A DNA stretch of 38,957 bases, from the NCBI GenBank assembly GCA_937867335.1, contig CALMKX010000254.1, positions 1-38,957 on the forward strand, written 5' to 3'. The position numbers were made by a program, and so were the translations under genes. The DNA is from an uncultured Acidobacteriota bacterium. Its GTDB lineage: Bacteria; Acidobacteriota; Thermoanaerobaculia; Multivoradales; SZUA-115. The notes under the pieces were generated by a model. The model was not told the origin of the DNA, did no database searches, and worked only from the letters and a program-made list of their open reading frames with translations. Shown piece after piece: positions 15,866 to 24,426 of the stretch (position 1 is the stretch's first letter; every line of letters begins with the position of its first letter).

Positions 15866-17739
15866 TGTGCGGCATCGCCGGCCTGGTGGGGCGGCCCGGA
15901 GAGCGGGTGGACGAGGCTCTGCTCGCCGCCATGACCGATACCCTGCGGCACCGCGGCCCGGACGCCTCGGGCCTCCTGCTGCGCGAGAACGTGGGCCTGG
16001 GCCATCGTCGCCTGGCGGTGATCGACCTCGCTCGCGAAGCCGACCAGCCGCTCGCCAACGAAGACGGCACCGTGCAGGTGATCTTGAACGGCGAGCTCTA
16101 CAACTTCCAATCCCTGCGCGCCGAGCTCGAGGCCTGCGGCCATCGCTTCAAGACCGATCACTCGGACACCGAGGTGCTGGCCCATGGCTGGGAAGAGTGG
16201 GGCCCGGCCCTGGTGCCCCGGCTGCGGGGCATGTTCGCCTTCGTGCTGGCGGATTTCGGCCGCCGCAAGCTGTTCCTGGCCCGGGACCGCTTCGGCAAGA
16301 AGCCGTTCTACTACCGCACCGGCCGGGAGCGTTTCGCCTTCGCCTCGGAGATCAAGGCCCTGGCCCGGCTGCCGGAGCTCTCCCGGGAGCTCGATCTGGC
16401 GGCTCTGGGCGAGTACATGGTGTACGGCAACACCGCCGGCGACCACTCGATCTACCGCGAGATTCGCCGCTTGCCCGCAGCCCACACCTTGACCCTCGAC
16501 CTCGACGGCTCTCCGGAGGAGGCCCGGGTGGAGCGCTACTGGCGTTTCGAGCCCCGCCCCGAGGAGGCGCTCGAGGAAGGGCCGTTCCTCGAAGAGCTGG
16601 AGGCCGTGCTCTCCGAGGCGGTGCGGCTGCGGCTGATCGCCGACGTGCCCCTCGGCGCCTTCCTCTCGGGCGGCATCGACTCGAGCCTGGTGGTGGCGTT
16701 GATGGCCAAGCATGCGAGCGGGCCGGTGAAGACCTTCGCCATCGGCTTCGCTGAGGCCGAGTGGGACGAATCCGCCCACGCCCGGGCGGTGGCGGAGCAT
16801 CTGGGCACCGAGCACCACTGCGAGATCGTGACGCCGGACGCCCTTTCCGCCCTGCCTGAGCTGGTGGCCACCTACGACGAGCCCTTCGCCGATCCCTCGG
16901 CGATCCCCACCTACTACCTCTCGAGGATGACCCGCCGGCACGTGACGGTGGCCCTCTCGGGGGACGGCGGGGACGAGCTTTTCTTCGGCTACGACCGCTA
17001 CCGGGCGAGCGCCCGGCTCGCCCAGCTCTCGAAGCTCGCCACGCCGCTCGGCCGGGCGGTGGCCGGCGCGGCTTCGCGGCTCTTTCCGCCGTGCTCGTAC
17101 TTGCGCCGGGCGCTCTCTCGAGGCAGCCTCGAGGGCTTCGACCTCTACCACCACGCCCTGGGCTTCGCGCCGGACTATCTGGCCCTGCTCGGCCCCGAGG
17201 TGCGGAGCGCCCTCGGCGACAGCCGGCAGCAGAAGGCCGCGGCGGACTTCTTCCGCGTGCCCGGCTTGCCCTTCCTCGACCGCTGCCGCGACGCCGATCT
17301 CGAGAACTATTTGACCGACCACGTGCTGGTGAAGGTGGACCGGGCCTCGATGCGCTTCTCCCTCGAGGTGCGCTGCCCCCTGCTGGACCACGAGGTGGCG
17401 GAGCTCGCCGCCCGGGCCCCGGGGCGGCTGCAGATGCGCGCCGGCGAGCAGAAGGTGCTGCTGCGCCGGCTGGCCTACCGCTACGTGCCCCAGCGGCTGA
17501 TCGACCGGCCGAAGATGGGCTTCGGCGTGCCGATCTCGCGCTGGCTGCGCCGGGAGCTCGCGCCCTCGCTCGAGGCGGTGCTCGGCGACGAGCGCCACCC
17601 CGCCTGGCGCTACCTCGACCGCAAGGTGGCCGGGCGCTACTTCGAGGTGCACCTCTCCCGGCGGGGAGACTGCCAGTATCCACTCTGGCGGCTGTTGTTC
17701 TTCGCCCGCTGGGCGGAGGCGCGAGGGCTTTCGGGATGA
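15865..17739 (+). CDS. asnB: Asparagine synthase (glutamine-hydrolysing), AsnB-type
   Basis: A 624-residue two-domain amidotransferase. Cys2 in MCGIAGLVG is the glutaminase nucleophile once Met1 is removed. The glutaminase domain continues with RHRGPDASG and LNGELYNF. The synthetase domain has the PP-loop LSGGIDSS near residue 270 and LSGDGGDELFFGY around 370, both needed for ATP use. AsnB paralogues are frequently found in bacterial exopolysaccharide clusters, where some may amidate a sugar acid or amino-sugar substituent rather than make free asparagine. The operon context supports that view but does not prove it. Its start overlaps the GT4 stop by one base, and its stop shares an ATGA with the next GT2 gene. 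Confidence 0.93.
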   Translation: MCGIAGLVGRPGERVDEALLAAMTDTLRHRGPDASGLLLRENVGLGHRRLAVIDLAREADQPLANEDGTVQVILNGELYNFQSLRAELEACGHRFKTDHSDTEVLAHGWEEWGPALVPRLRGMFAFVLADFGRRKLFLARDRFGKKPFYYRTGRERFAFASEIKALARLPELSRELDLAALGEYMVYGNTAGDHSIYREIRRLPAAHTLTLDLDGSPEEARVERYWRFEPRPEEALEEGPFLEELEAVLSEAVRLRLIADVPLGAFLSGGIDSSLVVALMAKHASGPVKTFAIGFAEAEWDESAHARAVAEHLGTEHHCEIVTPDALSALPELVATYDEPFADPSAIPTYYLSRMTRRHVTVALSGDGGDELFFGYDRYRASARLAQLSKLATPLGRAVAGAASRLFPPCSYLRRALSRGSLEGFDLYHHALGFAPDYLALLGPEVRSALGDSRQQKAAADFFRVPGLPFLDRCRDADLENYLTDHVLVKVDRASMRFSLEVRCPLLDHEVAELAARAPGRLQMRAGEQKVLLRRLAYRYVPQRLIDRPKMGFGVPISRWLRRELAPSLEAVLGDERHPAWRYLDRKVAGRYFEVHLSRRGDCQYPLWRLLFFARWAEARGLSG

Positions 17740-18653
17740 GCGCCGCCGCGCCCAGCGTGGCGGCCATCGTGCTCAACTACAACGGCCGCGAGGTGACGCT
17801 CCAGGCCCTCGCCAGCCTCTCGGCCCTCGACTACCCGAGTTTGCAGCTGGTGGTGGTGGACAACGGCTCGAGCGACGGCTCCTACGAGGCGATCGCCCGG
17901 GCCTTCCCGGCCGTCCAGCAGCTGCGCACCGAGGTGAACCTGGGCCCGGCCGGCGGCGCCACCCTCGGCATGCGCTGGGCGATGGCCCAGGGCTTCGACT
18001 ACCTGTTGGTGCTCAACAACGACATCGAGGTGGCCCCGGACTTCCTCAGCCGCCTGGTGGAGGTGGCCGAGCGAGCGCCGGAGATCGGCATCGTGGGGCC
18101 CAAGAGCTACTACTTCTGGGATCGCGGCAGGATCTGGTCCGCCGGCGGCAAGCTGCGCTTCGGCGAGGCGGTGACCCGCGAACGGGGCGAGGGGCGGTTG
18201 GACCACGGCCAGTTCGACCGCGACCGGGAGGTGGACTACGTCAACGGCTGCGCCATGCTGATCAAGCGGGCGGTGGTGGAGGCCGTGGGCTACTGGGACC
18301 CGATCTTCCAACTCTGCTTCGAGGATGCCGATTTCTGCTATCGCGCCCGCCAGCATGGCTTCCGCTGCTTCTACGCCCACCGCGCGAAGCTCTGGCATAT
18401 GGTTTCGGTGTCCACCGGCGGCTACAAACCCGCGAAGACCTTTCACAGCGCCCGCTCGACGGCGGTCTTCCTACGGCGCTACGCTCGGCCCTGGCATTGG
18501 CCGGGGGCCGCCCTGGCGATCGCCGCGGCGATCCCCGCGGCGTTCGTCCGCGAGCTGGTGAAGGGCAATCAGGCGGCGGTGTTGGCCAAGGTGCGCGGCT
18601 ACCGCGAGGGGTTCAGGCTGGCTCTCTCCCCGCCGCCGCGCTACGAGGGTTAG
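17736..18653 (+). CDS. Family 2 glycosyltransferase (rhamnosyltransferase-like)
   Basis: A 305-residue GT2 enzyme. IVLNYNGREVT near the N-terminus, VVDNGSSDGSYE (41-52), LVLNNDIEV containing the metal-binding NND and an FEDADFCYRARQHG acceptor-side motif are characteristic of the WcaA/rhamnosyltransferase-like group. The conserved NLGPAGGATLGMRWA helix follows the nucleotide-binding half. A hydrophobic stretch at about 254-272 probably anchors the C-terminus to the inner membrane. I set the start at the ATG overlapping the asparagine synthase stop (ATGA). The product adds one sugar to a growing lipid-linked chain; which sugar cannot be read. Confidence 0.88.
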   Translation: MSAAAPSVAAIVLNYNGREVTLQALASLSALDYPSLQLVVVDNGSSDGSYEAIARAFPAVQQLRTEVNLGPAGGATLGMRWAMAQGFDYLLVLNNDIEVAPDFLSRLVEVAERAPEIGIVGPKSYYFWDRGRIWSAGGKLRFGEAVTRERGEGRLDHGQFDRDREVDYVNGCAMLIKRAVVEAVGYWDPIFQLCFEDADFCYRARQHGFRCFYAHRAKLWHMVSVSTGGYKPAKTFHSARSTAVFLRRYARPWHWPGAALAIAAAIPAAFVRELVKGNQAAVLAKVRGYREGFRLALSPPPRYEG

Positions 18654-18655
18654 GA

Positions 18656-19171
18656 ATGCTCGCCAATCTGCGCCGCGACATCGACCGCCTGGGCTCCGAA
18701 GGCCGGCCGCCGAGCCTCGGCCAGGCGCTCTCCGCTGCCCTTTTCGACAACGGCTTTCAGGCGGTGGTGTTCTACCGGCTGGCCCGCTGGTTCAAGGTGC
18801 GGCGCATCCCTGTCTTCGGCCCGGCGATCGCCCGCTTCAGCCAGATGGTGACCGGGGTGGAGATCTCGCCCTCGGCCGAGATCGGCCCGGGGCTCAGGAT
18901 CTCCCACGGCGTGGGGCTGGTGGTGGGGGGCTACGCCGTGGTGGGGGAGGATTGCCTGCTCCTGCACGGTGCCACGCTGGGCTCCCCTTCTGCGGCACGG
19001 GTGAGAGAAATGCCCCGACTGGGCGACCGGGTGTTCGTGGGCGCCCATGCAGCCGTGATCGGCGCCATCACCCTGGGCGACGATGTCAAAGTGGGAGCGG
19101 GCGCGGTGGTGACCCGCGACCTCCCCGTCGGCACCCATGTGCGGGCTCCCGAGGCCGTGGCGATCGAGTAG
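18656..19171 (+). CDS. Serine O-acetyltransferase-like hexapeptide-repeat transferase
   Basis: A 171-residue left-handed beta-helix acyltransferase. ISHGVGLVVGGYAVVGEDC (with His84) and LLHGATLG (with His104) match the two catalytic histidines of CysE, and repeated GxGAVV-like turns follow (KVGAGAVVTRDLP). It is much shorter than housekeeping CysE at the N-terminus, as are the CysE-like genes found in capsule and exopolysaccharide clusters (EpsC- and colanic-acid-type). There they probably acetylate a sugar or supply O-acetylserine locally. It starts two bases after the GT2 stop, so it is the last gene of this operon. Free serine acetylation remains a real alternative. Confidence 0.85.
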   Translation: MLANLRRDIDRLGSEGRPPSLGQALSAALFDNGFQAVVFYRLARWFKVRRIPVFGPAIARFSQMVTGVEISPSAEIGPGLRISHGVGLVVGGYAVVGEDCLLLHGATLGSPSAARVREMPRLGDRVFVGAHAAVIGAITLGDDVKVGAGAVVTRDLPVGTHVRAPEAVAIE

Positions 19172-19195
19172 ACTGGATCCCACGGTACCAGGGAC

Positions 19196-19810
19196 ATGGC
19201 ACTTCCCGCCCTCAAACCCAGCCTGCTCGAACCCGGCGAACTCGCCGGCCTGACGGTCGAGCAGTACCACCAGATGCTCGAAACGGGCATCCTCGAGGAC
19301 GGGGACCCCATCGAGCTGCTCGACGGGCTGCTGGTGCAGAAGGACCGGGGGGGAGCCGGGATGACCATCAGCCCGCGGCATCGGCTAACTGTGATGGCCT
19401 TAATGCGCCTCGATCGGTTTCTTGCGGATCGAGGATGCCATGTGATGCTCCAGAGTCCGCTCACCATCCTGCCGAAGAACGAGCCCGAGCCGGACGGCAT
19501 GATTGTCCAGGGCGAGCCGGCGCGCTACCGGGACCGGCATCCCGGCCCAGAGGAGGTCTCCTGCCTGATCGAGGTGGCGGACTCCTCGCTGCGCCGGGAT
19601 CGAGGCTGGAAGCAGCGCATCTACGCCTCGGCAGGCATCCCCCAGTACCTGATCCTCAACCTGCTCGAGAACCAGGTGGAATGCCACGAGAGCCCGGAGG
19701 GCGAGAGCTACCGGGTGCGGCAGGTGCTCGGCCCCGGCGAGCAGGTGGAGCTGCTGCTTCCCGAGGGCGGGGGGCGGCTCTCCGTGCCGGTTTCGACGCT
19801 GCTCGCCTAG
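19196..19810 (+). CDS. Uma2-family protein with a restriction-endonuclease-like fold
   Basis: A 204-residue protein of the DUF820/Uma2 family. The catalytic-type residues of the PD-(D/E)XK fold are visible: EPD (98-100), IEV (125-127), Asp135 and Lys139. The usual YASAGIPQYLILNL follows the lysine. The opening LTVEQYHQMLETG and ELLDGLLV are also standard. These proteins occur in many copies in cyanobacteria and Acidobacteriota. Nuclease activity is predicted from the fold, but a physiological role is not established. It starts 25 bases after the acetyltransferase and converges on the M50-like gene with a four-base overlap, so it is probably an independent insertion in the sugar region. Confidence 0.87.
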   Translation: MALPALKPSLLEPGELAGLTVEQYHQMLETGILEDGDPIELLDGLLVQKDRGGAGMTISPRHRLTVMALMRLDRFLADRGCHVMLQSPLTILPKNEPEPDGMIVQGEPARYRDRHPGPEEVSCLIEVADSSLRRDRGWKQRIYASAGIPQYLILNLLENQVECHESPEGESYRVRQVLGPGEQVELLLPEGGGRLSVPVSTLLA

Positions 19811-20574
19811 GCGCTTTTCGCGCCCGTCCCGGGCCGAGGCGCCAGGGAGCGGAACAGGAAATAGCCCGCGCCGAGGACGGCGAGGCCGATCCAGAGGAAG
19901 CCCCAGACCAGGGTGGGAATGCCGGTGAGGGCCGCGAGGGCTCCGGCGTCCGACTCGCTGAGGTGGGGCCGGGAGAGCACATCGTCCTGAATGTCGAAGA
20001 CGGCGTAGAGCATGCTGGTCAAGCCCACCAGGCGGAGCAGGAAGTCGTTGCCCCCCGGGGAGAGCCAGCGGGCGGCGGCAAGGAGAGCAAGGCCGGCCGC
20101 GAGGGCGAAAACCATGCCGAAGGAGAGCATGGGCCGCACCCAGAACAGCGCGGTCGCCAGCAGCAGGGCGCCCAGGATGGCGGTGAGCAGGCGGTCCCGC
20201 CGGGAGCGGGCGGCGAGGTTCAGGATCAGCCCGCCCCAGACCAGGCTGCCGAGGTAGCCGGCCGAGAGCACCAGGAAGCGGCTGCCGCCGGCCGTCTTGC
20301 ACAGCCCTCCCTCCTGGGGCACGAGCTCGATGCCCAGCACTTCGCCGCCGGTCGCCACGGCGGCCAGGCCATGGGAGAGCTCGTGGAACAGCACTACCAG
20401 CAGCTTGAGCGGGTAGACCACCCAGGTGGACCACAGCAACCAGAGCAGGGCGAGGGCCACCAGCAGGGGCAGCCAGCCGGTGCTGGTGGGCGCTTCCGGG
20501 GGCGGGGCAGCCGCCGGCCGGGCCCCGGCCTCGAGCTCGGCGAGCAGGCTCTCCACACTCGGCGGCGTGCTCAT
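19807..20574 (-). CDS. M50B-like site-2-type membrane metalloprotease
   Basis: A 255-residue membrane protein. The zinc-binding HELSH motif lies at 64-68 inside the second hydrophobic segment, followed by GLAAVATGGEVLGIEL, as in the Pfam M50B-like (PF13398) group. About six or seven membrane helices are predicted, including SAGYLGSLVWGGLIL. Such proteases cut membrane proteins, although most of this subgroup is uncharacterised. The start chosen at 20574 overlaps the SDR stop (ATGA), which makes it the last gene of the minus-strand sugar operon. A longer open frame upstream runs through the SDR gene and is not used. The substrate is unknown. Confidence 0.82.
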   Translation of the reverse strand: MSTPPSVESLLAELEAGARPAAAPPPEAPTSTGWLPLLVALALLWLLWSTWVVYPLKLLVVLFHELSHGLAAVATGGEVLGIELVPQEGGLCKTAGGSRFLVLSAGYLGSLVWGGLILNLAARSRRDRLLTAILGALLLATALFWVRPMLSFGMVFALAAGLALLAAARWLSPGGNDFLLRLVGLTSMLYAVFDIQDDVLSRPHLSESDAGALAALTGIPTLVWGFLWIGLAVLGAGYFLFRSLAPRPGTGAKSA

Positions 20575-21293
20575 GCCAGGCTCTGGCGGACGTCGATCTC
20601 GGTCACTTCGGCGCTCCTCGGCAGCGCCAGAGCGGCCACCACCAGGGCGGCGACGTCCGGTGCCTGGAGCAGCTTCTCGGGGAGGTAGGGGATGCCCTCG
20701 AGCCGGCACACCAGCTCCTGCATCGGCGTGGCCGTGCGGCCGGGGTAGATCGAGAGCACCCGCACCCCTTCCCGGGCAACCTCCTCGCGCAGGCAGTCGG
20801 CGAAGGCCCGCAGGCCGAATTTGCTGGCGGCGTAGGCGCTCACCCCGGCGCGGGTCACCTTGCCGGTGGTGGAGTTCACGAACACGATCTGCCCCCGCCG
20901 GGCGAGGATCGATGGCAGCAGCATCTGGGTGAGCAAGTAAGGGGCCCTGAGGTTGAGGCGGAACTGCGCGTCGAGCTCGGCTACGGGTAATTCGGCGACT
21001 GGCCCGCGGGTGAACGCCGCCGCCGAATGCACCAGGCCGTCCACGCCGCCGAAGGTGCCGAGCACCCGTGCCGCGAGGCGGCGCAGGGCGGCTTCGTCCT
21101 CGAGGTCGGCGCTCTGCACGTCCACCTCGGGAGAGACGCCGCGGAGCTCCTCGGCCACACCGGCGAGGCGGGCACGGTCTCGCCCGCAGAGCACCAGGCG
21201 GGCCCCCCGGGCGGCGAGAACTCGGGCGATCGCCGCCCCGATACCGCTCGAGGCGCCGGTGACGAGGTAGATCTGGTCGGCTAGGGCGTTCAT
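20571..21293 (-). CDS. Short-chain dehydrogenase/reductase
   Basis: A 240-residue classical SDR. The cofactor-binding TGASSGIG is at 12-19, with a CGRDR stretch (36-40) after the second strand that favours NADP. The active site is Ser141 (VNSTTG) with Tyr154 and Lys158 (YAASK). The substrate cannot be read from the sequence. Its position in a sugar operon raises the possibility of keto-sugar reduction, but classical SDRs act on many small molecules and true nucleotide-sugar reductases usually belong to the extended group. The start overlaps the DUF4910 stop (ATGA) and the stop overlaps the protease start. Confidence 0.87.
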   Translation of the reverse strand: MNALADQIYLVTGASSGIGAAIARVLAARGARLVLCGRDRARLAGVAEELRGVSPEVDVQSADLEDEAALRRLAARVLGTFGGVDGLVHSAAAFTRGPVAELPVAELDAQFRLNLRAPYLLTQMLLPSILARRGQIVFVNSTTGKVTRAGVSAYAASKFGLRAFADCLREEVAREGVRVLSIYPGRTATPMQELVCRLEGIPYLPEKLLQAPDVAALVVAALALPRSAEVTEIDVRQSLA

Positions 21294-22612
21294 CGTTCTC
21301 CCATGGGGGAAAGCAGGCCGGCTCGCTCGAGGTCCGTGGCCGCCTCGAGCAGGGCCTCGAAGGGCAGGCGGGAGCGCTCGGCGATGTCCAGCAGGCGCTG
21401 CTCGCCGTCGCTCTGGTTCAGCATCCAGAGCAGCGCCAGCTCCCGCTGCCGGGCTCCCTGGCCGCCCACCGCGCGGTAGAGGCCGCGGCGGCCGAGCTGG
21501 GGCTCGCCCTTGGGCGAGAGGTTCAGGTAGCGGCGGTCGGCTTCGAGCAGGCGGATCACGCGCTCGTAGACGGCGAGGGACTCGCCCAGGCTGGCCGCGC
21601 GCACCAGCTCCAGGTTGTCCGCCGAGGTGTGGTACTCCGGGTAGCGCCCCCAGGGCGTGCGGGTGAGCGAGCCCACCGGCAGGTTGAAGCCCGGGGAGCA
21701 GTACTGGCGCTCGTCGTAGCCGAAGGGCTCGAAGTCGGCGAGCTCATGGGGCAGCCCGGCGCTCGCCAGCACGTGGGCCACGGCGCGGTCGATGCGGGCA
21801 TCGCCGCGGCGGCTCCTCTTGTAGTGGAAGCCGCCGGCGTCCCCCAGGTTCGCCGCCACCAGGCCGGCCTCCACGCGCCGGGCCGCCTCCTCGTTGCGCG
21901 ACAACCACACCAGGGAACCGATGGTGCCCGGCAGGAGCAGGAAGCGGTAGCCGAAGCGCCGTTCGCGGGAGGCGAGCTCACGGGCGAGGAAGCAGGCCAC
22001 GGCGAGGCCGGAGAGGTTGTCGTTGGCGAGCGACGGGTGGCAGAGGTGGGCCGAGACGAGCACCTCGCGGCTCTCCCGGCCGGGCAAGAAAAGCTCGCCG
22101 TAGCTGAGCGAGCCGGCGAAAAGCTCGCTCGCCACCAGCACCTCGTACTCGCCTTCGGGCAAGGTCTGGCGCAGGCGGTGGGGCAGGCAGAAACCCCAAT
22201 TCTCCTGGTAGTAGCTGGTGCGGTAGGGGATCAGCTCCGGCTGCTCGGGCAGGCTGTGGAGGTGCCCCTCGAGCTCGGCTCTCGAGAGCCGGGCGTGCAC
22301 CGGCACGCTGTAGCTCATCAAGTGGAGGTTGTGCTCGGCGAAGTCCACCACTTTGCGGCCCGACGGGTCCCGGATCCACGCTTCGCGCACTCGCCACTCG
22401 CGGGGCACCGTCCAATCCAGGGCCGGTGTGCCGGAGGGCACCTCGACCACCTGAAAGGGGGCGATTTCGCGGGCCAGGGCCAGAGTCTGCCGCACTCCGT
22501 CGCCAGTGATGCTGCGGCAGATCGGGAACGCCCGGCGGATCCAGGCCTTCATCTCCTCGCCGCGGGCCAGGAGCTCGCTCGCGAGCGGCTGGGGCTCAGC
22601 CGGGGCGGTCAT
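21290..22612 (-). CDS. DUF4910/DUF2172 aminopeptidase-like protein with C-terminal winged helix
   Basis: A 440-residue cytoplasmic protein. Residues of about 25-100 start with RAFPICRSITGDGVRQTL, the hallmark of this family. The DUF2172 insert follows, and then an M28-like metallopeptidase core with HLCHPSLANDNLSG containing His189, His192 and Asp198, and EYHTSADNLE near 335. The last 70 residues form a winged helix (LLDIAERSRLPFEALL). Family members sit in many O-antigen and exopolysaccharide clusters beside nucleotide-sugar genes, yet their substrate is unknown. They may act on an aminoacyl or amide-linked sugar substituent. The start at 22612 overlaps the RfbC-like stop (ATGA). The same frame stays open much further upstream, but that region encodes RfbC and the methyltransferase in other frames. 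Confidence 0.88.
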   Translation of the reverse strand: MTAPAEPQPLASELLARGEEMKAWIRRAFPICRSITGDGVRQTLALAREIAPFQVVEVPSGTPALDWTVPREWRVREAWIRDPSGRKVVDFAEHNLHLMSYSVPVHARLSRAELEGHLHSLPEQPELIPYRTSYYQENWGFCLPHRLRQTLPEGEYEVLVASELFAGSLSYGELFLPGRESREVLVSAHLCHPSLANDNLSGLAVACFLARELASRERRFGYRFLLLPGTIGSLVWLSRNEEAARRVEAGLVAANLGDAGGFHYKRSRRGDARIDRAVAHVLASAGLPHELADFEPFGYDERQYCSPGFNLPVGSLTRTPWGRYPEYHTSADNLELVRAASLGESLAVYERVIRLLEADRRYLNLSPKGEPQLGRRGLYRAVGGQGARQRELALLWMLNQSDGEQRLLDIAERSRLPFEALLEAATDLERAGLLSPMGER

Positions 22613-23151
22613 GGCCTGGGGTGGTGGTGGAAGTAGGGCAAGGCGAGGTCCCGCTCGGAGATCATCGCCACCCGCTCCGGCCAGTTGATGCGGAACGAAG
22701 GGTCGTCGTAACGATAGCCGCGGGAGGCCTTGGCCACGTAGGGGGCGGAGATCAGATAGCTCACCTCGGTGTCGTCGGCCAGGGTCTGGTAGCCGTGGGC
22801 GAAACCCTCCGGCACGAACAGCTGCTCGCGGTTCTCGGCCCGCAGCACCAGCGAGTAATGCCGCGTGTAGGTGGGCGAGTCCGGCCGCAGGTCGACGATC
22901 ACGTCGTAGATCGCTCCCCGCGTGCAGCGCACCAGCTTCGCTTCCTGGTAGGGCGCCAGCTGGAAGTGCAAGCCGCGCAGAGTCCCCTTCTTGCGGTTGA
23001 AGGCCACCGCGGCCACTTCGACGTGGCGTTCCAGGCTCTGCCAGGCGAACTCCTCGCGGTTGAAGGTCTGGGCGAAGTAGCCGCGCTCGTCCTCGACCGG
23101 CTCGATCGACACCACATAGGCGCCGCGCAGCGAGAGCTCGGTCAGCTTCAC
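22609..23151 (-). CDS. rfbC: dTDP-4-dehydrorhamnose 3,5-epimerase-like protein
   Basis: A 180-residue RmlC-like cupin. The family features are clear: GTLRGLHFQ containing catalytic-type His62, VDLRPDSPTY (86-95), FVPEGFAHGYQTL (112-124), Tyr132, and the YDDPSFRINWP ending. RmlC epimerises the 3 and 5 carbons of dTDP-4-keto-6-deoxyglucose, and related members act on CDP- or other 4-keto sugars or only at one carbon. Beside RfbF, which makes CDP-glucose, a non-rhamnose substrate is more likely (inference). The start is a GTG preceded by GAGAAGG. It lies 12 bases after the methyltransferase gene and overlaps the DUF4910 gene. Confidence 0.88.
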   Translation of the reverse strand: MKLTELSLRGAYVVSIEPVEDERGYFAQTFNREEFAWQSLERHVEVAAVAFNRKKGTLRGLHFQLAPYQEAKLVRCTRGAIYDVIVDLRPDSPTYTRHYSLVLRAENREQLFVPEGFAHGYQTLADDTEVSYLISAPYVAKASRGYRYDDPSFRINWPERVAMISERDLALPYFHHHPRP

Positions 23152-23163
23152 CTTCTCGGCTCC

Positions 23164-24426
23164 CTAGGGCAACACGGTGAGCCCGGGGATCGGCACCACG
23201 AAGCGGCCGCCCCAGGCGCGCACGCTGGCCATCTGGCTCTGGATCTCCTCCTTCAAGTTCCAGGGCAGGATCAGCACGTAGTCCGGGCGGTCTTCGGCCA
23301 GATGCTCGGGAGCGTAGATGGGAATCCGCGTGCCGGGCAGGTAGAGGCCCTGCTTGTGCGGGGAGAGGTCCACCGTGTAGGGCAGGAGATCCGGCTTCAC
23401 GCCGCAGAAGTTGAGCAGGGTGTTGCCCTTGGCCGGCGCGCCGTAGCCGGCCACCTTGCGGCCGGCGGCGCCGGCGTCGAGCAGGAAGCGCAGCAGCTCC
23501 ACCTTCACCCGGTGGGCCTGAGCCGCGAGGCGAGCGTAGACCTCCGTGCCTTCGAGGCCGGCGCTGCGCTCGCGCTCGCTGAGCTCGAGCACCCGCTCGC
23601 TCGGAGCGCGCCCGGCCTCGGCCCGCGCGGCGTAGACCCGGAGCGAGCCACCGTGGGTGCCGAGCTCCTCGACGTCGAACACTGCAAGGCCATGGGCGGC
23701 GAAGACCCGGCTGGCCGTGGTGAGCGAGAAGTAGGAGAAATGCTCGTGGTAGATGGTGTCGAACTGGCTCTCGGCCAGGAGGCGCAGCAGGTGGGGGAAC
23801 TCCATGCAGAGCACACCGCTCGGCTTGAGCAAGTGGGCGAGCCCGGCCACGAAGTCGCCGAGGTCCGGTACATGGGCGAGCACGTTGTTGCCCACCAGGA
23901 GATCCGCGCTCTGGCCGCCGGCTGCGAGCTCCCGGGCGAGGGCGAGGCCGAAGAACCGATTCAAGGTGGCAATGCCCAGCTGCTCGGCGGCGGTGGCCAC
24001 GTTGGCCGCCGGCTCTACGCCCAGAACCGGCACACCGCGGGCGGCGAAGAACCGCAGCAGGTAGCCGTCGTTCGAGGCCACTTCCACCACCTGCGAGGCC
24101 GGCCCCAGCCCGAAGCGCGCGCAAGCGGCCTCGGCGAAGCGTTCGGCGTGGCGGAGCCAGCTTTCCGAGTAGGAGGAGAAGTAGGCGTAGTCCGAGAAGA
24201 TCTCCTCCGGCCGCTCGGCCGGCGGCAGCTGCACCAGCCGGCAGCTCGGGCAGGCGAAGACCTGCAGCGGGTAGAACGTCTCCGGCCGCGCCAGCTCTTC
24301 GGGGCGCAAGTAGGAGTTGGCGAGAGGCGAAACCCCCAGATCGAGAAAGGGCTCGCCCAGGCTCGCCTGGCAATGGCGGCAGGCCGGGGAGGGGGCTGGC
24401 ACCTGGACCGCTACCAGCTCTTCCAC
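23164..24426 (-). CDS. Sugar C-methyltransferase (NovU/TylC3-like, class I SAM-dependent)
   Basis: A 420-residue three-domain enzyme. The N-terminal zinc domain has CRHC (Cys16, Cys19) and CPSC (Cys59, Cys62). The SAM-binding domain shows VVEVASNDGYLL near 112-123, FFAARGVPVLGVEPA after it and YHEHFSYFSL around 226-235. The C-terminal domain has VAGYGAPAKGNTLLNF, characteristic of the Methyltransf_14 group. Such enzymes add a branched methyl group at C-3 of a 4-keto-deoxysugar nucleotide. It starts with GTG and overlaps the end of rfbF by 16 bases. Together with RfbF and RfbC this suggests a branched-chain deoxysugar, although the 4,6-dehydratase that should precede it is not in the window. 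Confidence 0.88.
   Translation of the reverse strand: MEELVAVQVPAPSPACRHCQASLGEPFLDLGVSPLANSYLRPEELARPETFYPLQVFACPSCRLVQLPPAERPEEIFSDYAYFSSYSESWLRHAERFAEAACARFGLGPASQVVEVASNDGYLLRFFAARGVPVLGVEPAANVATAAEQLGIATLNRFFGLALARELAAGGQSADLLVGNNVLAHVPDLGDFVAGLAHLLKPSGVLCMEFPHLLRLLAESQFDTIYHEHFSYFSLTTASRVFAAHGLAVFDVEELGTHGGSLRVYAARAEAGRAPSERVLELSERERSAGLEGTEVYARLAAQAHRVKVELLRFLLDAGAAGRKVAGYGAPAKGNTLLNFCGVKPDLLPYTVDLSPHKQGLYLPGTRIPIYAPEHLAEDRPDYVLILPWNLKEEIQSQMASVRAWGGRFVVPIPGLTVLP

Noticed and set aside
21290-24373. A 1027-codon minus-strand open frame.
   Set aside because: Only its last 440 codons match a known family. The rest runs antisense-like through the rfbC and methyltransferase genes in another frame, with Arg/Gly/Pro-rich nonsense sequence, as is common in GC-rich DNA.
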